Source: Pegoplata infirma
Lineage: Eukaryota > Arthropoda > Insecta > Diptera > Anthomyiidae
DNA length: 64,000 bases
NCBI GenBank assembly: GCA_963921195.1
Contig: OY992540.1
Span: 132,680,671-132,744,670 of the forward strand
Reading direction: 5' to 3'
Part shown: in pieces, positions 47,040-59,704 of the stretch
Layout of the letters: every line of letters starts with the position of its first letter
How positions within the stretch are numbered: position 1 is the first letter of the stretch
The notes under the pieces: generated by a model
Databases searched by the model: none
What the model saw: the letters and a program-made list of their open reading frames with translations, nothing else
What the model was told of the DNA's origin: nothing
Position numbers and translations under genes: made by a program

Positions 47040-47890
47040 ATGTATTAATATTTTAGTTTCAACACTAGCGATTTGTCATTTAAATTCCTTTGGATACTTG
47101 TAGTTAGAGTTTTTATATTTTTTAAATAGTGTTGACAATGGAATCTGACAAATTTCGAAATAAGGTTCGACTAACAAGGGAAGTCTCCCTAGTGTCACCC
47201 GCGGATCTTTATGGTATTGGTTTTATTTTGTAGAGCAGAAAAAATAAAGGGACACGTTTTTTTTTAGCGGCCCAAATTCATATTTAGGGGATAAAAAGGA
47301 GGGGGAAGACAAGGCCATTTTTCAGTTTTTTTTTCGTTTATCTCCTATTTTATGCAAAGAAACCTAGTCATGTTACATACCAAATGAAAGGTGTGCTAAG
47401 AACGTGTCCAAAAATGCACAACTTTTCGTCATATTGAGTAAAATACCAAAATTTTAGGACATTTTTGTTAATAAGTCGAAAAATATTAACTTCTTTGGCC
47501 TGTTGTTCGCACCACGAGATAGGTATTTTTAATACCTTTAATCGGATACCACACATGCCTATATTAATTTTGTTTAAATAAGCGTAACTCGTAAAAAACT
47601 GAAAAAGGTCAATTTCCCCGCATACAAATCGACCCCCCCTAAAAATGAGTTTGGGCCGCTAAAAAAAAATACGTGTCGAATTAATTTTCGTTCTTAACAA
47701 CATATCCAAATTTCATGAAGATCGGAGGGTGACACCAGGGAGACTTCCCTTGTAAGTTTTGCATAAAAGTCCAGCATAATTAAATTTAAAACAGAAAAAT
47801 AATTTTCTTGAAAATTATTCTATAAGAATATCATAGTTTTAATAAGTAAAGGAAATAATGACCTCGAGCTAGAATAAACCTACTTAAAAT
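47040..47890 (+). repeat. DR-B copy split by a TAA-flanked MITE
   Basis: GGAATCTGACAAATTTCG before and AAGTTTTGCATAAAAGTCCA, AAGGAAATAATGACCTCGAG, AGAATAAACCTA after the insertion align with 53900-54085. Confidence 0.75.
47175..47752. mobile_element. 578-bp inverted-repeat MITE, TAA duplication
   Basis: CAAGGGAAGTCTCCCTAGTG is mirrored by CACCAGGGAGACTTCCCTTG. TAA on both sides; the DR-B copy at 53955 has TAGTTAAGTC with one TAA. Inner arms share GCGGCCCAAA/TTTGGGCCGC. TWA duplication suggests PIF/Harbinger. Confidence 0.88.
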
Positions 47891-47968
47891 ATAAAAGTGA
47901 TGGCTAAATTTTGGGAAAAAATTCAGGCAATCAGTAAGTACTGGGCCAATGCCAATAAATCTGAAATG

Positions 47969-48453
47969 CACACAAAAAATTATTGGCTAAAAATTTTCAA
48001 TTAAATGTATTGATCAACAAAATTTAAATGAGTCAATCAAGGTTTTGATTAAAATTTTTGCTATTTTTTGTTACAAATTTTCAACATACCAGATTTTTTT
48101 CGCTTTAATTTATTTGAATAGATTAATTCAAAAATATACAAAATAATCCGGCTTTACTTTTTTTATTGTTGGCAACATATTAGAAAGTAAAAAAGATGAT
48201 TTTTTTTGATAATTTTGTCATAAGCTTACAATTCATTTGTTAAATCAATCATTATTTTGATTGACTTTAAACAAAAAATTTATCAAATTTTTGATCAAAA
48301 TCGAAAAAATGTTTGATTGAAAAAATTTTCAATCAATCACCTACAATTTGATGATTGGTATAACAATTTTTTTAATTGGAGGAATTTCAATAAAAAAATT
48401 GATTGAATCCGTGGTTTTGTTGATTGAAATTCGTTTCAAATTTTTTCTGTGTG
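47969..48453. mobile_element. 485-bp MITE with TTGATCAA/ATTGATT words
   Basis: CACACAAAAAATTATTGG at the left and AAATTTTTTCTGTGTG at the right. Interior repeats TCAATCAA, TTGATCAA and ATTGATT. Target duplication unclear. Confidence 0.7.
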
Positions 48454-48922
48454 GTTATAGCTAACGTATTTTCCACCTTAAGTTTGGAAGTTGGAGCCTA
48501 GTGGTTGAACGGGGTAGGTAGCAAAACCGCCTAAAAAATAGGCACCTTCTGCCTACGAACACTTGCAAATTTTTTTGTTTGTTATCAGATTTCGTAAAAA
48601 TGTATATGTGCACTATGTGCTAGACAATAAGTTGGTTCAAAAATGCATTTTGGACCAAAATCGTGGTTTTAAAATTTTTTTAACATTTTTCACAAAACAT
48701 ACATAACATTTTTCAACTTTTAAGACAAATTTGGTTAAAAAATATTATTATATTATTATTTATATGTTTAAAAACCAGCATCTGTGGAAAAAAATCGATA
48801 TTTTTGAATTTCTTAAATATATTTCCCATAAAGTACGAAAACATTTCTTGAGCCGGATTTGGTTAAAAACTTCGGTTATGAATTTTGCTCGAAAAACGTA
48901 ATTTTTTTGTTCAAACTTTGAC
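48454..48922. other. AT-rich DNA, no recognised feature
   Basis: No termini, tandem units or coding signal seen. Confidence 0.35.
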
Positions 48923-48927
48923 CGCTG

Positions 48928-50376
48928 CACAGTGGTTCCAAGTCCAAATCTAGCTGGACAAAATTATTTTATCACCGTTTTATATGTTTTTGGGGTCGCT
49001 GAGTTCAAAAAACATGTTTAAATTTTTCTAAGTCGATTACACTAATCGACAACTTTTTATTTTTTTTCTAATTTCACTTATTCATTAATGACAAAAATGG
49101 TTTATATGCAGAACAGATATATGAAATGCAAAAACTTATTTTTTGAAAGTTTTGTAATCTCTTAAAAAAAATTTTTTTTGTCGAGAAGTGTAATTGAAAA
49201 AAACAAGTGAGATTGTTAAATTCGGCTATGCCGAATCTTTTATACCCTCCAAAATGTAAAAAAAAATAAAAAAAAAACAGTGAGAGTGTTACATTCGGCT
49301 GAGCCGAATCTTTTATACCCTCCAAAATGTAAAAAAAAACAATATAAAAAAAAATCCAGGGGCGTCTTTTTTTTTTTTGGGGGGGGGGGGTTGGTGGGAA
49401 ACGTTAGGGAGCACCTTCCCCTTGCGATTTCGAACTTCATCTGAGAGAAGAATGTTGCATTTGCTTAGCAAAAGTACAAAAAACCCTGCAAAAAATGCGA
49501 TTTTTCTTAGGTTGGTTTAGTTCTCCAAGGGGGAACTTTTTTCCCCTTGGTCCGATTTTATCCGTTTCCGAACTTAACCTGCCTACGAATATAAGACAGA
49601 TTCGTGGCAAACTTCGGAAGTCTAGCTCTTTTATTTTGGACTGTATCGTGTCCTCTACAGACGGACGGACATTTTTGAATTTAGTCGAATTGTGTAATTG
49701 GCCGCGGTTTAATAGGAAACATCACATTTAATGCTTTATTTAAGCTAACCATAATTATAATACTTAAAAGTTATCAAAAACTCACAAAAATTCGATACTT
49801 TATTTAGAAAGAAAAAATTAGGCGAAAATCTATTTTCATAAAAACTGTGATTAATTTTAAACCTGCAAAAACCTGCAAGAAATGTCTGCATGACAACGTT
49901 TAGTAATAAATTACCTATAAGTTGTATGTAGTAATTCGACATGATATGCCTGGATTCGGTTTTGGCAAGCTGCGGAAGTTTCATAAGTCCTCAAAAATAT
50001 TGTTATTATTGACCATACTTCAAAATGCAAAAAATATAAGAAGAAGATCGATAATAAATTTCTTATTAATGTACAGAATAAGTATAAATCTGTAGCTTTC
50101 TTGTACATAAACCGTTTTGAAACCAATGATGTAACATGGATAATATGATGTTATTAGTTGAACACTTATATATATATATTTTTTTTTTAAATATTGGATA
50201 CCAAAAATGTTATTTCATTCGCATATTTAACAAAGTTAAAGACCTAATTCCAAGAAATGGTTATTAGTTTGATCAGAACACACCCTTAGCTTGCCCCTAG
50301 CACTATTAATTACCAATTTTAAGGACACTAATTTTTGGACTTTTGTCCAGCTAGATTTTGATTTGGAACCAATGTG
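48928..50376. mobile_element. Transib-like element 3 (CACAGTG/CACATTG ends, CGCTG duplication)
   Basis: CACAGTGGTTCCAAGTCC at the left; the right end on the minus strand reads CACATTGGTTCCAAATC. Both continue into AAATCTAGCTGGACAAAA. CGCTG stands at 48923-48927 and 50377-50381. Each end is heptamer, exactly 23 bases, then ACAAAATTA (left) or ACAAAAGTC (right), close to the recombination-signal nonamer. Contains DR-A2 sequence; no transposase found. Confidence 0.85.
49201..49690 (+). repeat. DR-A2 fragments inside Transib-like element 3
   Basis: Two consecutive 5' ends (AACAAGTGAGATTGTTAAA then TTCGGCTATGCCGAA; ACAGTGAGAGTGTTACA then TTCGGCTGAGCCGAA), each followed by CTTTTATACCCTCCAAAATG. 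Then GGGGCGTC, CACCTTCCCCTTGCGAT, AACTTAACCTGCCTACG and TTTTATTTTGGACTG. The 3' end is lost after GACGGACGGACAT. Confidence 0.8.
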
Positions 50377-50533
50377 CGCTGGTTGCCAACTGACTATGCC
50401 CTTGAACAATTTTTTCATAAATTTTACCCACAATCAGCTATTCCGCGGCCATCGTTCGGCCGGTATTACGACACGAAATTCGAAAGTTTAGATTTGATGG
50501 GACGTTGTAGTCTGCAGCTACCGTATATAATAT

Positions 50534-51537
50534 CCCAGCAGAAATTTTGCTGAACTGGCAGCAGCTTTTGGAAAGGAAACTCGAGTGAAGGAGTGCATCC
50601 AAACCTGCTGAATTCATGCATGATTCTCTAAGGCGATGTCACACTTTAGAACGCTAGTTGGATACACCGAAAAAACGCTTTTAAGATGCTCTGAATTCAC
50701 ATCTCTTTAGAGCGCTGAAAAAATCGCTATAAAGATGCAGTGAATTCATGTATCTTTTAAGATCTATTTTAGCAGAATAAAGATGAAGAACATTTGACTA
50801 TTTCTGAAATACAAACTACAAAATCTGAAATACAATTGACTATTTCTAAACACAATTTGAAAATCTTAAATACAATTGACTAATTCTAAAAATCAGTTGA
50901 CGCCCTGCAAGCATTTGGAGGAAATATCGCCTAAGAGATCTAATTACTTTTAAAAAATTTCCAATTATATTTCGAAAATTTAAAATTATATTTCAGAAAC
51001 TTCCATTTAAATTTCAGATATTACCATTTATAACAAAAAAAATTTTAATTACATTTCAAAAATTTTCAATTATATTGGAAATTTTTGAAATATAATTGGA
51101 TATTTTAAAATATAATTGGAGAGTCTAAAATATTATTGGACATTTTTTGTAATATAATTTGTATTTTCTGAAACTTAAGTGGAAATGGTGTACTCAATTT
51201 TTTTTTTCAGTCAAAATTTGTTAAAGGTGCTATGATTGAAGCACTCTTTGCAGCGCTGATTACTTAATGCGCAGTAATGATGCAGTGAAATCATGTGTCT
51301 TTGTTCAAAACTCATGGTTTTTTAGTCAAAAAGTGTTAAATATATTTAAAAGGAAAGCATGTGTGCAATTTTATCAAAATATAATTTTATATTTTGAGTT
51401 TTATATAAAAATCTTAACAAAAAATTTAAATTTTTCCCCCTTACTTTTACTGCATCCTCAAGAGCGCTCTTTGGATGTGCTTCGGTATGCTATAAAAAGA
51501 TGCTGTGTCTCCAAAATCTCGATTTATTTTTGCTGGG
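50534..51537. mobile_element. CCCAGCAAAAA MITE, copy 2
   Basis: CCCAGCAGAAATTTTGCTG at the left and TTATTTTTGCTGGG at the right. Subterminal words (GATGCAGTGAA, GAATTCA, AGAGCGCT) recur in both halves, and the middle repeats AAATATAATTGGA and AATACAATTGACTA. Confidence 0.7.
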
Positions 51538-51539
51538 AT

Positions 51540-52394
51540 GGAGGGTTTCAAAAGATTCGATATATCATTTCCACTTGCTTTTGTTTAAATTTTTATTTAA
51601 TTATATTTTTTTTTGTTATTTGCACAAACTGTTAGTTTTATTTCTAGAACAAATTTTCCTAATCACAACAGAACTCATAACAAAACAAAAAAATCTTATA
51701 AAATTACTTAAATAAATATATTTTTTTTTGTTTGAGACAACAAAAAAAATCAAAACTATTTATTATGGCAAAGATTTCGTTTGTATTGCAAAAATTTTAA
51801 ATTTATTTTTAAATAAATATAACTCATACGTCATGTCGTCAGTATAAAACACTGTTGAACAGTTTTGGGATCATGTCTCTACCAAAGAATTTGGTAGTCG
51901 TTCCTTCAAAGAATTTTGAAGGAATTTTTTTTACAGCAACACATTAGTAAGATTTCTGTTGCCTAGTGTAATTCATATTCATATAATCCATATAATTTTT
52001 TTTTTTTTAATTATTTATATTTGAATATTATATCACAAACATATGTTTTTCCTTTCCTGCTAACAAATACTTGTCAGAGAAGACATCTTGTCTATGAGTC
52101 TTTTTCTTTTGTATTTATTTGTTCTTATTGTTGTGATCTTTTTTTTAATTATTTATTTGTTATGAAATTTATTTATAGCTAAAAAGTAAAATAAATCAAA
52201 TGAAAAACACTTGTAGAAGTTTTTAAATTTGTTGGAAAATAATATTTTATTTTCAAATTAATATTCTTTTTTATAAATACGTGTGGATACACTGAACGAA
52301 TTATTGTTCAATATTAATTGTAACTCGAGAATGTATCCCAGGATTTTGTGTCCCCGAATTAAACAAAAAATAAACATATGGTATCAATACATTC
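51540..52394. other. Apparently unique AT-rich DNA
   Basis: No recognised repeat. The 122-residue frame ending at 51635 begins inside the MITE and has no recognisable family. Confidence 0.35.
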
Positions 52395-52399
52395 GGCCT

Positions 52400-53440
52400 A
52401 GCCGAATTATTTTGAGAAAGTTTATTCCAGCTCGATGTCATTATTTCCTTTGATAATTAAAACTATGCTATTCTTATACACTCAAAAAAAAATCTGTAAA
52501 GTTAGCAAAAAAGCTTGTAAATCTACAAGAAAATTTGCTGATTTTGAACCCACAATTTTTTTGGTAAAGTTAGCAAAAACGTTTTGCTAAAAATTAGTTA
52601 ACTGAATTTTTTTTTATTTCAACTTAGTTCATACACATTTGAGGACCCCATTGGGTTCGGACCCGATAGGTCCAGACCCCGATGGGCCCATACCTAGTTG
52701 GGTTCCTTAAAAATCGTCATAGTTTTTGATCCAAAATTTGCGTCCGTTTTGCTCTACCTTGCTTAGTTTTTGAGTTACGTGATTTTAGGGGAGCACCGGG
52801 GTTTTGAGAATTACAAAACTCGATAACTTCAAAAATATTACTCGTATAGCTTTTGATTATTTTGCGGTCTTGTTCTACGTGTTGAGAGCTACAAAAATGC
52901 TTTGGGACTTTTTGTTGTGTCGGCAATATTTACCGAGATATGAGCATTTTAAAATTTTCGGGAATGCTAACTTTTTTGGATCCAAAGTTAGGACCCATTA
53001 GGGTCCACACGTATGAAGAGGACCGGCGATACTATGGAGAGCCCGAGAACCAAAAATGGCCTCCATTTTGCTCTATCTGGCTTAGTTTCCGAGATAGCGC
53101 CATTTTAAGTTTTCTGAAAATATAAAAAAATTTACCATTTATTTTTGCTAATATTAGCAAAAAAGCTTGTAAAAAATTGGTCAACTCAATTTTAAATTTA
53201 GCAAAAAAAAATTAGTTCAAAGTTTGTTTAAAATTGCTAATGTGCTAAATGAAGTTTACAAGATATTTTTGCTAACATGCTAATCTCAATTAAAAATTTG
53301 CTAAAAGTTAGCTAACCAGCATTAGCAAAAAAAAATTTGTAAATCTACTAATGTATTATTTTGAGTGTAGAATAATTTCCAAGAAAATTATTTATCTGTT
53401 TTAAATTTGTTTATACTGCACAGAAAAACAAAACTTTGTC
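52400..53440 (-). repeat. DR-B copy split by a CACTC-type MITE
   Basis: GTTTATTCCAGCTCGATGTC, ATTATTTCCTTTGATAATTA and AACTATGCTATTCTTA, then after the insertion TAGAATAATTTCCAAG and AAATTATTTATCTGTTTTAA. This is the reverse complement of 47795-47875. Confidence 0.85.
52479..53367. mobile_element. CACTC-type MITE with ~450-bp conserved insert, copy 2
   Basis: CACTCAAAAAAAAATCTG at the left and TTATTTTGAGTG at the right, flanked by TA. The empty DR-B site at 47822 (minus strand ATTCTTATAGAATAATT) has one TA. Interior as in 20218-21083. Confidence 0.93.
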
Positions 53441-53785
53441 AAATTACTAGGAAAGGTCTTGTAATCCCATTTTAACAATATTTGACAGTTTTCCTTGTTG
53501 TTTAACAAACAAATTTGGATCGAAATTTACATTTTATTTGTAATTTTACAATTATTTTTGTAATTTTACAAATTTCCAAGATAATTTTACAAAAAAATCT
53601 AGTAAATTCACGAGAATTCTTTGTAATTTTAATTGCGCTAAGAAACTGTAAATTTACAATTTTATTGGTAAAAACCTTGTAAAATTACAAAATTATTGGT
53701 AAAAAGCTTGTAAAATAACAAGGAATTTTTGTCAAATAGGAGGTAGCAAAAAAAAAGTTAAACATTTTTCTTGTAATTTAACAAG
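53429..53785. mobile_element. MITE with TTGTAAATTTACAA words
   Basis: CACAGAAAAACAAAACTTTG start. Many AAATTTACAA, TTGTAATTTTAC and CTTGTAAAAT words, with GGAGGTAGCAAAA near the right, all shared with 17396-17580. Right terminus not identified. Confidence 0.55.
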
Positions 53786-53799
53786 GTTTGGACACGTGT

Positions 53800-54095
53800 T
53801 TCGGAATTAATCAGATTCCGTTTTCTACAAATAGCAAAGAGGTTTTAAATGACAAATCGTTAGTGACCAAATCGCTTTGCTACATGTAGTATAGTTGCTA
53901 AATAATCTTGCCAATGAAATCTGACAAATCTAAAAACACGTGTAGTTAAGTCTTGCAAAGAAATGACCAACCTAAATAAATTTAAAGCAGATAAGTAATT
54001 TTCTTGAAAATTATTCTATGAAAATTATTCTATCATAGTTTTAACGAGAAAAGGAAATAATGACCTCGAGCTAGAATAAACCTACCCAAAATATT
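53800..54095 (+). repeat. DR-B copy
   Basis: AATGACAAATCGTTAGTG, TGAAATCTGACAAATC, AAGGAAATAATGACCTCGAG and TAGAATAAACCTA. Supplies the empty site for the MITE at 47175. Confidence 0.8.
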
Positions 54096-55550
54096 AATTT
54101 TTTTTAGTACAAAAAGTATAACAAATTATTTTTAAACACTTATCGGAAAAGGAAAGGTGTCACCAACAACCCCCTGTTTCCCAATTTTTGTAAATTTCTT
54201 GACATATTTGAGGTTATAAAAGATTCGGTACAGCCGAATTAAACACTTTGGTGCTATATTGTGATTAAAGTTAATGAACGCAGGTTTGATACCCAATAGA
54301 AGCAACGAAATCTTAAAAAAAAAAATATTGCAAAAAATTTCCCCAAGTCTGATATTGTTAAACTTCAACACTTCAGCAAGTTCCACTTATTTTAATAAAC
54401 TTTTAATATATTTTTCATACAGTTTTTTATGCGAATTGTAAATTCACAAGTTCATCATCACCAACATACAGATATAAATATTTATTTGTGTGTATGAAGT
54501 TTTCATTATGAGTTAAATGCAAAAAGAAGAATATTTAATAAATATACGAGGGTAGTTGAGTAATTTTTAGAACTCCATATATAGAAGAAAGTGCCAAAAG
54601 AGGTGTAAGTGTTGTTATTGAGTTTTTAACAAGCACACATTTTAATCTTAAACAAAACTTTACACTCAATAAAAATTTTACACTAAAAAAACCTTTAAAT
54701 TTTAGAGTCAAAAAACAAAAACTTAGTCAAAATTTTTTATCATCAAAAAAAAATTTTTTTTTTTTAATTTTTCAACAAAAATTGCTAAAACAAATTTATT
54801 TAACTTAAATTAAAGCTAAAAAAAAGTACCATAACTAAAAAAATATTTTTAACCCAAAATGAAAATGTTTTAGACATTAAAATTTTTCTTTTGTATATTT
54901 CTTTATTAAAAAAAAATTTTTACCACATTCTGAAATAAAGATCCATTGCTAGAAAATATGTCCGCAAAAAATGTTTACACTAAAATTTAAATTTTACTAA
55001 AAATTTCTTATGCTTTGGATTCGGCAAAGCCAAATTGTAATTATTTTGCTATCATTTTGTTATTTTCCAAAATTTTTAAAACCACCCTCCTATAACGACT
55101 AAAAGAGACTTCGCAACAGAAAAAACAATACTAAAATTCATGGAATTCCTTAATTTAATATGGAATTAAAAGAAACTCAATTTACTCAATATAAATGATA
55201 GTGGCATTATCACAAACCAGAGTATATGAAAAAAAAAAAATAAAAAAAAATAAAAAATATTTTATTATATATTTTTATTAATAAAAAAAATAATAATGTT
55301 GAAAATATGAAAAATATTTGCCGCATGGACAAACAGAAACAAACCATTGCAAAAAATGTAGGAAAAAGAACTACTGCTATTATTAAAGAGCCAACTCAAA
55401 CGGCAGACAAATATATAATTTTGTGACACTAAATATAAATGGCATAAAGTCAGATAAGATAAGAATATACTCAGGGCAAACAGATTTATTGTATGACCAA
55501 TTGGCTTTTCACACACAAAAAAAAACATATTAGACAATTTCCAGCTAAGT
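54096..55550. other. AT-rich DNA with a small DR-A2 end fragment
   Basis: At 54207-54252 GAGGTTATAAAAGATTCGG and TACAGCCGAATTAAACACT is a DR-A terminus. The rest (A-runs, TTTACACTAAAA words near 54660-55010) shows no bounded repeat and no gene. Confidence 0.4.
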
Positions 55551-55555
55551 TGTAT

Positions 55556-58500
55556 AGAAATCCTACAGTTATCGATATATCGATAACAGCATTTTTTTAT
55601 AGAAAATTCTTTTAAAATCGATACATCGATAACAGAAAATTTTCTACAGAAAAACTATAGTTATCGATATATCGATAACAGAAAATTTTCTATAGAAACT
55701 TCTGTTGTTATCAATATATCAATACAACAGGACATTTTCTATCGAAAATTCTATAGTTATCGATTTATCAATAACAGAAAATTTTCTATAAAAAATTCTA
55801 TAGTTATCGATATGATTACAAAACATTTTCTATAGAAAATGCCATAGTTATCGATATATACTAGAACATTTTCTAAAGAAAATTCTATTTATCGATATAA
55901 CGATAACAGAATTTTTTTTAGAAAAATTATATAGTTATGGATAGCAGAACATTTTCTGTAGATAATTCTATAGTTATCGATAATAGAAAATTTTGTATAG
56001 AAGATTTTATAGTTATTAAGATGTCGATAACGTAATTTTTTTTTGATGAAACTATTATCGATATATCGATCAAAAAAGTTTTCTATGGATAATTCTAAAG
56101 TTATCAGTTTTCTATAGAAAATAACAGAAAATTTATATAGAAAATTCTATATAGATATATCGACAAATTAAATAGTTATCGATAACAGAAAATGTTCTAT
56201 AGATAATATTGTAGTTATCGATATCTCGATAACAGAAAATTATATAATTATCAAGAAAATTTTCTCAAGAAAATTCTATAGTTATCAGAAAATTTTCTAT
56301 AGAAAATTCTTTAGTTATCGATCGATATCAGAAAAATTTCTGTTGAAAATTTAATAGTTATCGATCTGTCGATAACAGAAAAAAATTTCTGTAGAAAATT
56401 CAATAGTTATCGATCTATCGATAACAGAAAATTTTTTATAGAAAATTCCATAGTTATCGATAACAGAAAGTTTTCAATAGAAAATGATATATTTATCGAT
56501 TTATCGTTAAAAAAATTCCTTCTATCGAAAATTCTATAGTTATCGTTATATCGTTAACAGAAAAATTTCTATAGAAAATTCTATTGTTAACAATATTTTC
56601 TATAGAAAACTCTATTTTTAACAATATATCGATAACAGAAAATTTTATATAAAAAATTCTATAGTTATCGATAACAGACATTTTTTTATTAAAAAATTCT
56701 ATAGTTATCGATATATCGATAACAGAAATTTTCTATAGAAAATTCTATAGTTATCGTGTGTCGCCAATATAAAATTTTTTATAGAAAATTCTATATTTAT
56801 CGATATAACGATAACAGAACTGTGTTTTTAGAAAATTTTATAGTTATCGATAACAGAACATTTTCTGTAGATAATTCTATAGTTATCAATAATAGAACAT
56901 TTTCTTTCTTAAGAAAAATCTTTCTTAATAGTTATCGATAACAGATAATTTTCTATAGAAAATTTTATAGCTATCGATAACATAAAATTTTCTGTTGAAA
57001 ATTTTATGGTTATCTATAGCAGAAAATTTTCTATAGAAATCTCTATAGTTATCAATATACCGATTACTGGAAATTTTTTTATAGAAAATTCTATATTTAT
57101 CGATGTATCGACAACAGAAAACTTTCTACAGAAAATTTTATAGTTATCGATGTATCGATAACTATAAAATATCAAGAGAAAATTTTCTATGGAAAATTGT
57201 ATAGTTATCCATATATCGATAACAGAAAGTTTTTAATAAAGAATTTTGGAGTTATCGATAAATCGATGTCAGAAAATGTTTTATAAAAAAATCAGTAGTT
57301 ATCCATATATGGATAACAGGAAATTTTCTTTAGATAATTTAATTGTAATGGATAACAGAAAAGTTTTCTTTAGAAAATTCTATAGTTATCGAAATTCTTC
57401 AAATTCTAACAAAATTTCGATATCGATAACAAAATTTTTTTTATAGAAAATTGTATAGTTATCGATTTATCAATAACAGAAAAATTTCTATAGAAAATTC
57501 TGTAGTTATCGATAGCAGAACATTTTTGTCAGAAAATTCTATAGTTATCGATATATCGATAGCAGAAAATTTTGTATACAAAATTCTTTAATTATCGTTA
57601 CATTGGTAGCAGAAAATTTTGTTTAGAAAATTCTATAGTTACCGATAACTGAAAATATTCTATCAAAAGTTTTATAGTTATCGACGCATCGATAACAGAC
57701 AATTTTAGATCGTAAATTCTATAGTTATCGATGCATCGAGCGCAGAAAATTTTCTATCGGAAATTCCATAGTGATCGATATGTCGATAACAGAAAATATT
57801 CTATCAAAAATTCTACAGTTATCGATAACAGAAAATTCTTTAGCCATATCGAAAGCAGAAAATTTGCTATATAAAATTATATAGTTATCGATACATTGGT
57901 AACACAAAATTTTATTTAGAAATTCTATAGTTATCCATATATCGATACCAGAAAATATTCTATCGAAAATTATAGTTGTCGATGCATCGGTAACAGACAA
58001 TTTTTTATCGTAAATTCTATAGTTGTTGATGCATCGATCACAGAAAATTTTCTATCGGAAATTCTATAGTGATTGATATATCGATAACAGAAAATATTCT
58101 ATCGAAAATTCTACAGTTATCGATAACAGAAAATTCTTTAGGTATCGATAATTTGATGTATCGATAACAGAAAATTTTCTATAAAAAATTCTATAGTTAT
58201 CGATATAACGATAACAGAAAATTTTCAATAGAAAATTCTATAGTTTTCGGTCTATCGACAACAGAAAATTTTCTATCGAAAATTTTATAGTTATCGATGT
58301 ATCGATAACAAAAAATTTTCTATAGAAAATTCTATAGTTGTCGATATATCGATTACAGAACATTTCTATAGACAGAAAATAGAAAATTCTATAGCTATCG
58401 ATATATCGAAAACATAAAATTCTATAGTTATCGATATATCGAGAACAGAAAATTCTAAAGTTATCGATGATCGAGAACGGAAAATTTTCTATTGAAAATT

Positions 58501-58795
58501 CTAGAGTTATCGATAACAATTCGATAAAAGTTCTATAGGCAATTTTACGTTCATCGATAAATCGATGAAGGAAGATAAAATAAAATTTTTTATAGAAAAT
58601 TCTTAAGTTTATCGATAGTAGAAAAGTGTCTATAGAAAATTCTTTAGTTATCGATATATCAATAACAGCAAATTGTCTATAAAAAATTCGATAGTTATCG
58701 ATACATCGATAACAGAAAATTGTCTATGGAAATCTATAGTTATCGGTATATCGATAACAAAAAGTTTTTTTTTATAGAAAATTCTAAAGTTACTG
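55556..58795. repeat. 47-bp satellite array rich in TATCGATA
   Basis: Roughly 65-70 degenerate units alternating ATAGTTATCGATATATCGAT plus AACAG with GAAAATTTTCTATAGAAAAT plus TCT. The first half is a dyad made of two abutting TATCGATA octamers; the second half is TTTTCTATAGAAAA, also the core of the 35-bp satellite. Units differ by small indels and point changes. Short frames inside are satellite translations. Confidence 0.95.
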
Positions 58796-59538
58796 ACTGA
58801 AATATTTAGTTGCACTTTTTTTTTATTTTGTTGTGTTTGACTGAATGTTTCAATTGCAGCCGCCAAAAAATTTGTTTGTGAAAGAAATTTCTAAAAAGAA
58901 ATAAGGTGAATACAGTAGAATTTCCTAGATTTTATTTCCTCTTTGCATGTAAATTAATTTAAAATCATACTGAAATTATTTCAAAGTCATTTTTGAAGGT
59001 GTGGAAACCTGTAATTCGATTGTCAGTAACACATTTTGGTTGTCTATAGCACATTTTTGTTGTCACAACCGATTTGAGTTTTTTTTTATCCGACTGGAAG
59101 TTAGCTGATATATTTTTATTTTCACAGGAAAAAATATTGTAGTGTTGGTTTATTTTTAATTAAAACTTATTTTTTTCAATAAACAAATTAATTATATTAA
59201 CTAAGAAATTTATTTTTTTTTTTTAATACAATTAAATTGTTTGGTTATACAAACAATACAAAATTTGTTTTCTATATTGGTTGCCACATTTGGATACAAC
59301 TATCGGAAAAAATAATTTCAGAATTTTTAAAACAATTAGATTTTTACAAATTTCTACATAACTGGTTTAATATTCCTCTCACTAAACTTAAACAGTCGCT
59401 TTTATTAAGAAAAAAGAACAGAAAAACAGCATTTCATAATAAAGTAAAATACAAAAGGCATCACTTACAATAATCTCTCCCTCAGAAATTCTAGAATTTC
59501 AGCCACAATAGCGTACAGAATCTTTATGAACAAATATA
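58796..59538. other. Apparently unique AT-rich DNA
   Basis: No repeat boundary recognised. The 78-residue frame at 59237-59473 has varied composition but no motif I can name. Confidence 0.35.
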
Positions 59539-59704
59539 CACTCAAAATAAATTCTCTGTCCAATCAGCAGAAAAATCTGCTGAAAATACACCCATTTTGA
59601 GCCATATGAGAAATCTGCTGATTTTAGCAGACACGGTTTGCTAAATATCTGTCATAAGAGGTGAATAAATATAACAATAAAAAAAAAAAAAAAAAAAAAC
59701 ATAC

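Noticed and set aside
55556..58795. CRISPR-like or rRNA-spacer array
   Set aside because: Degenerate 47-bp monomers with no unique spacers and no rRNA sequence nearby.
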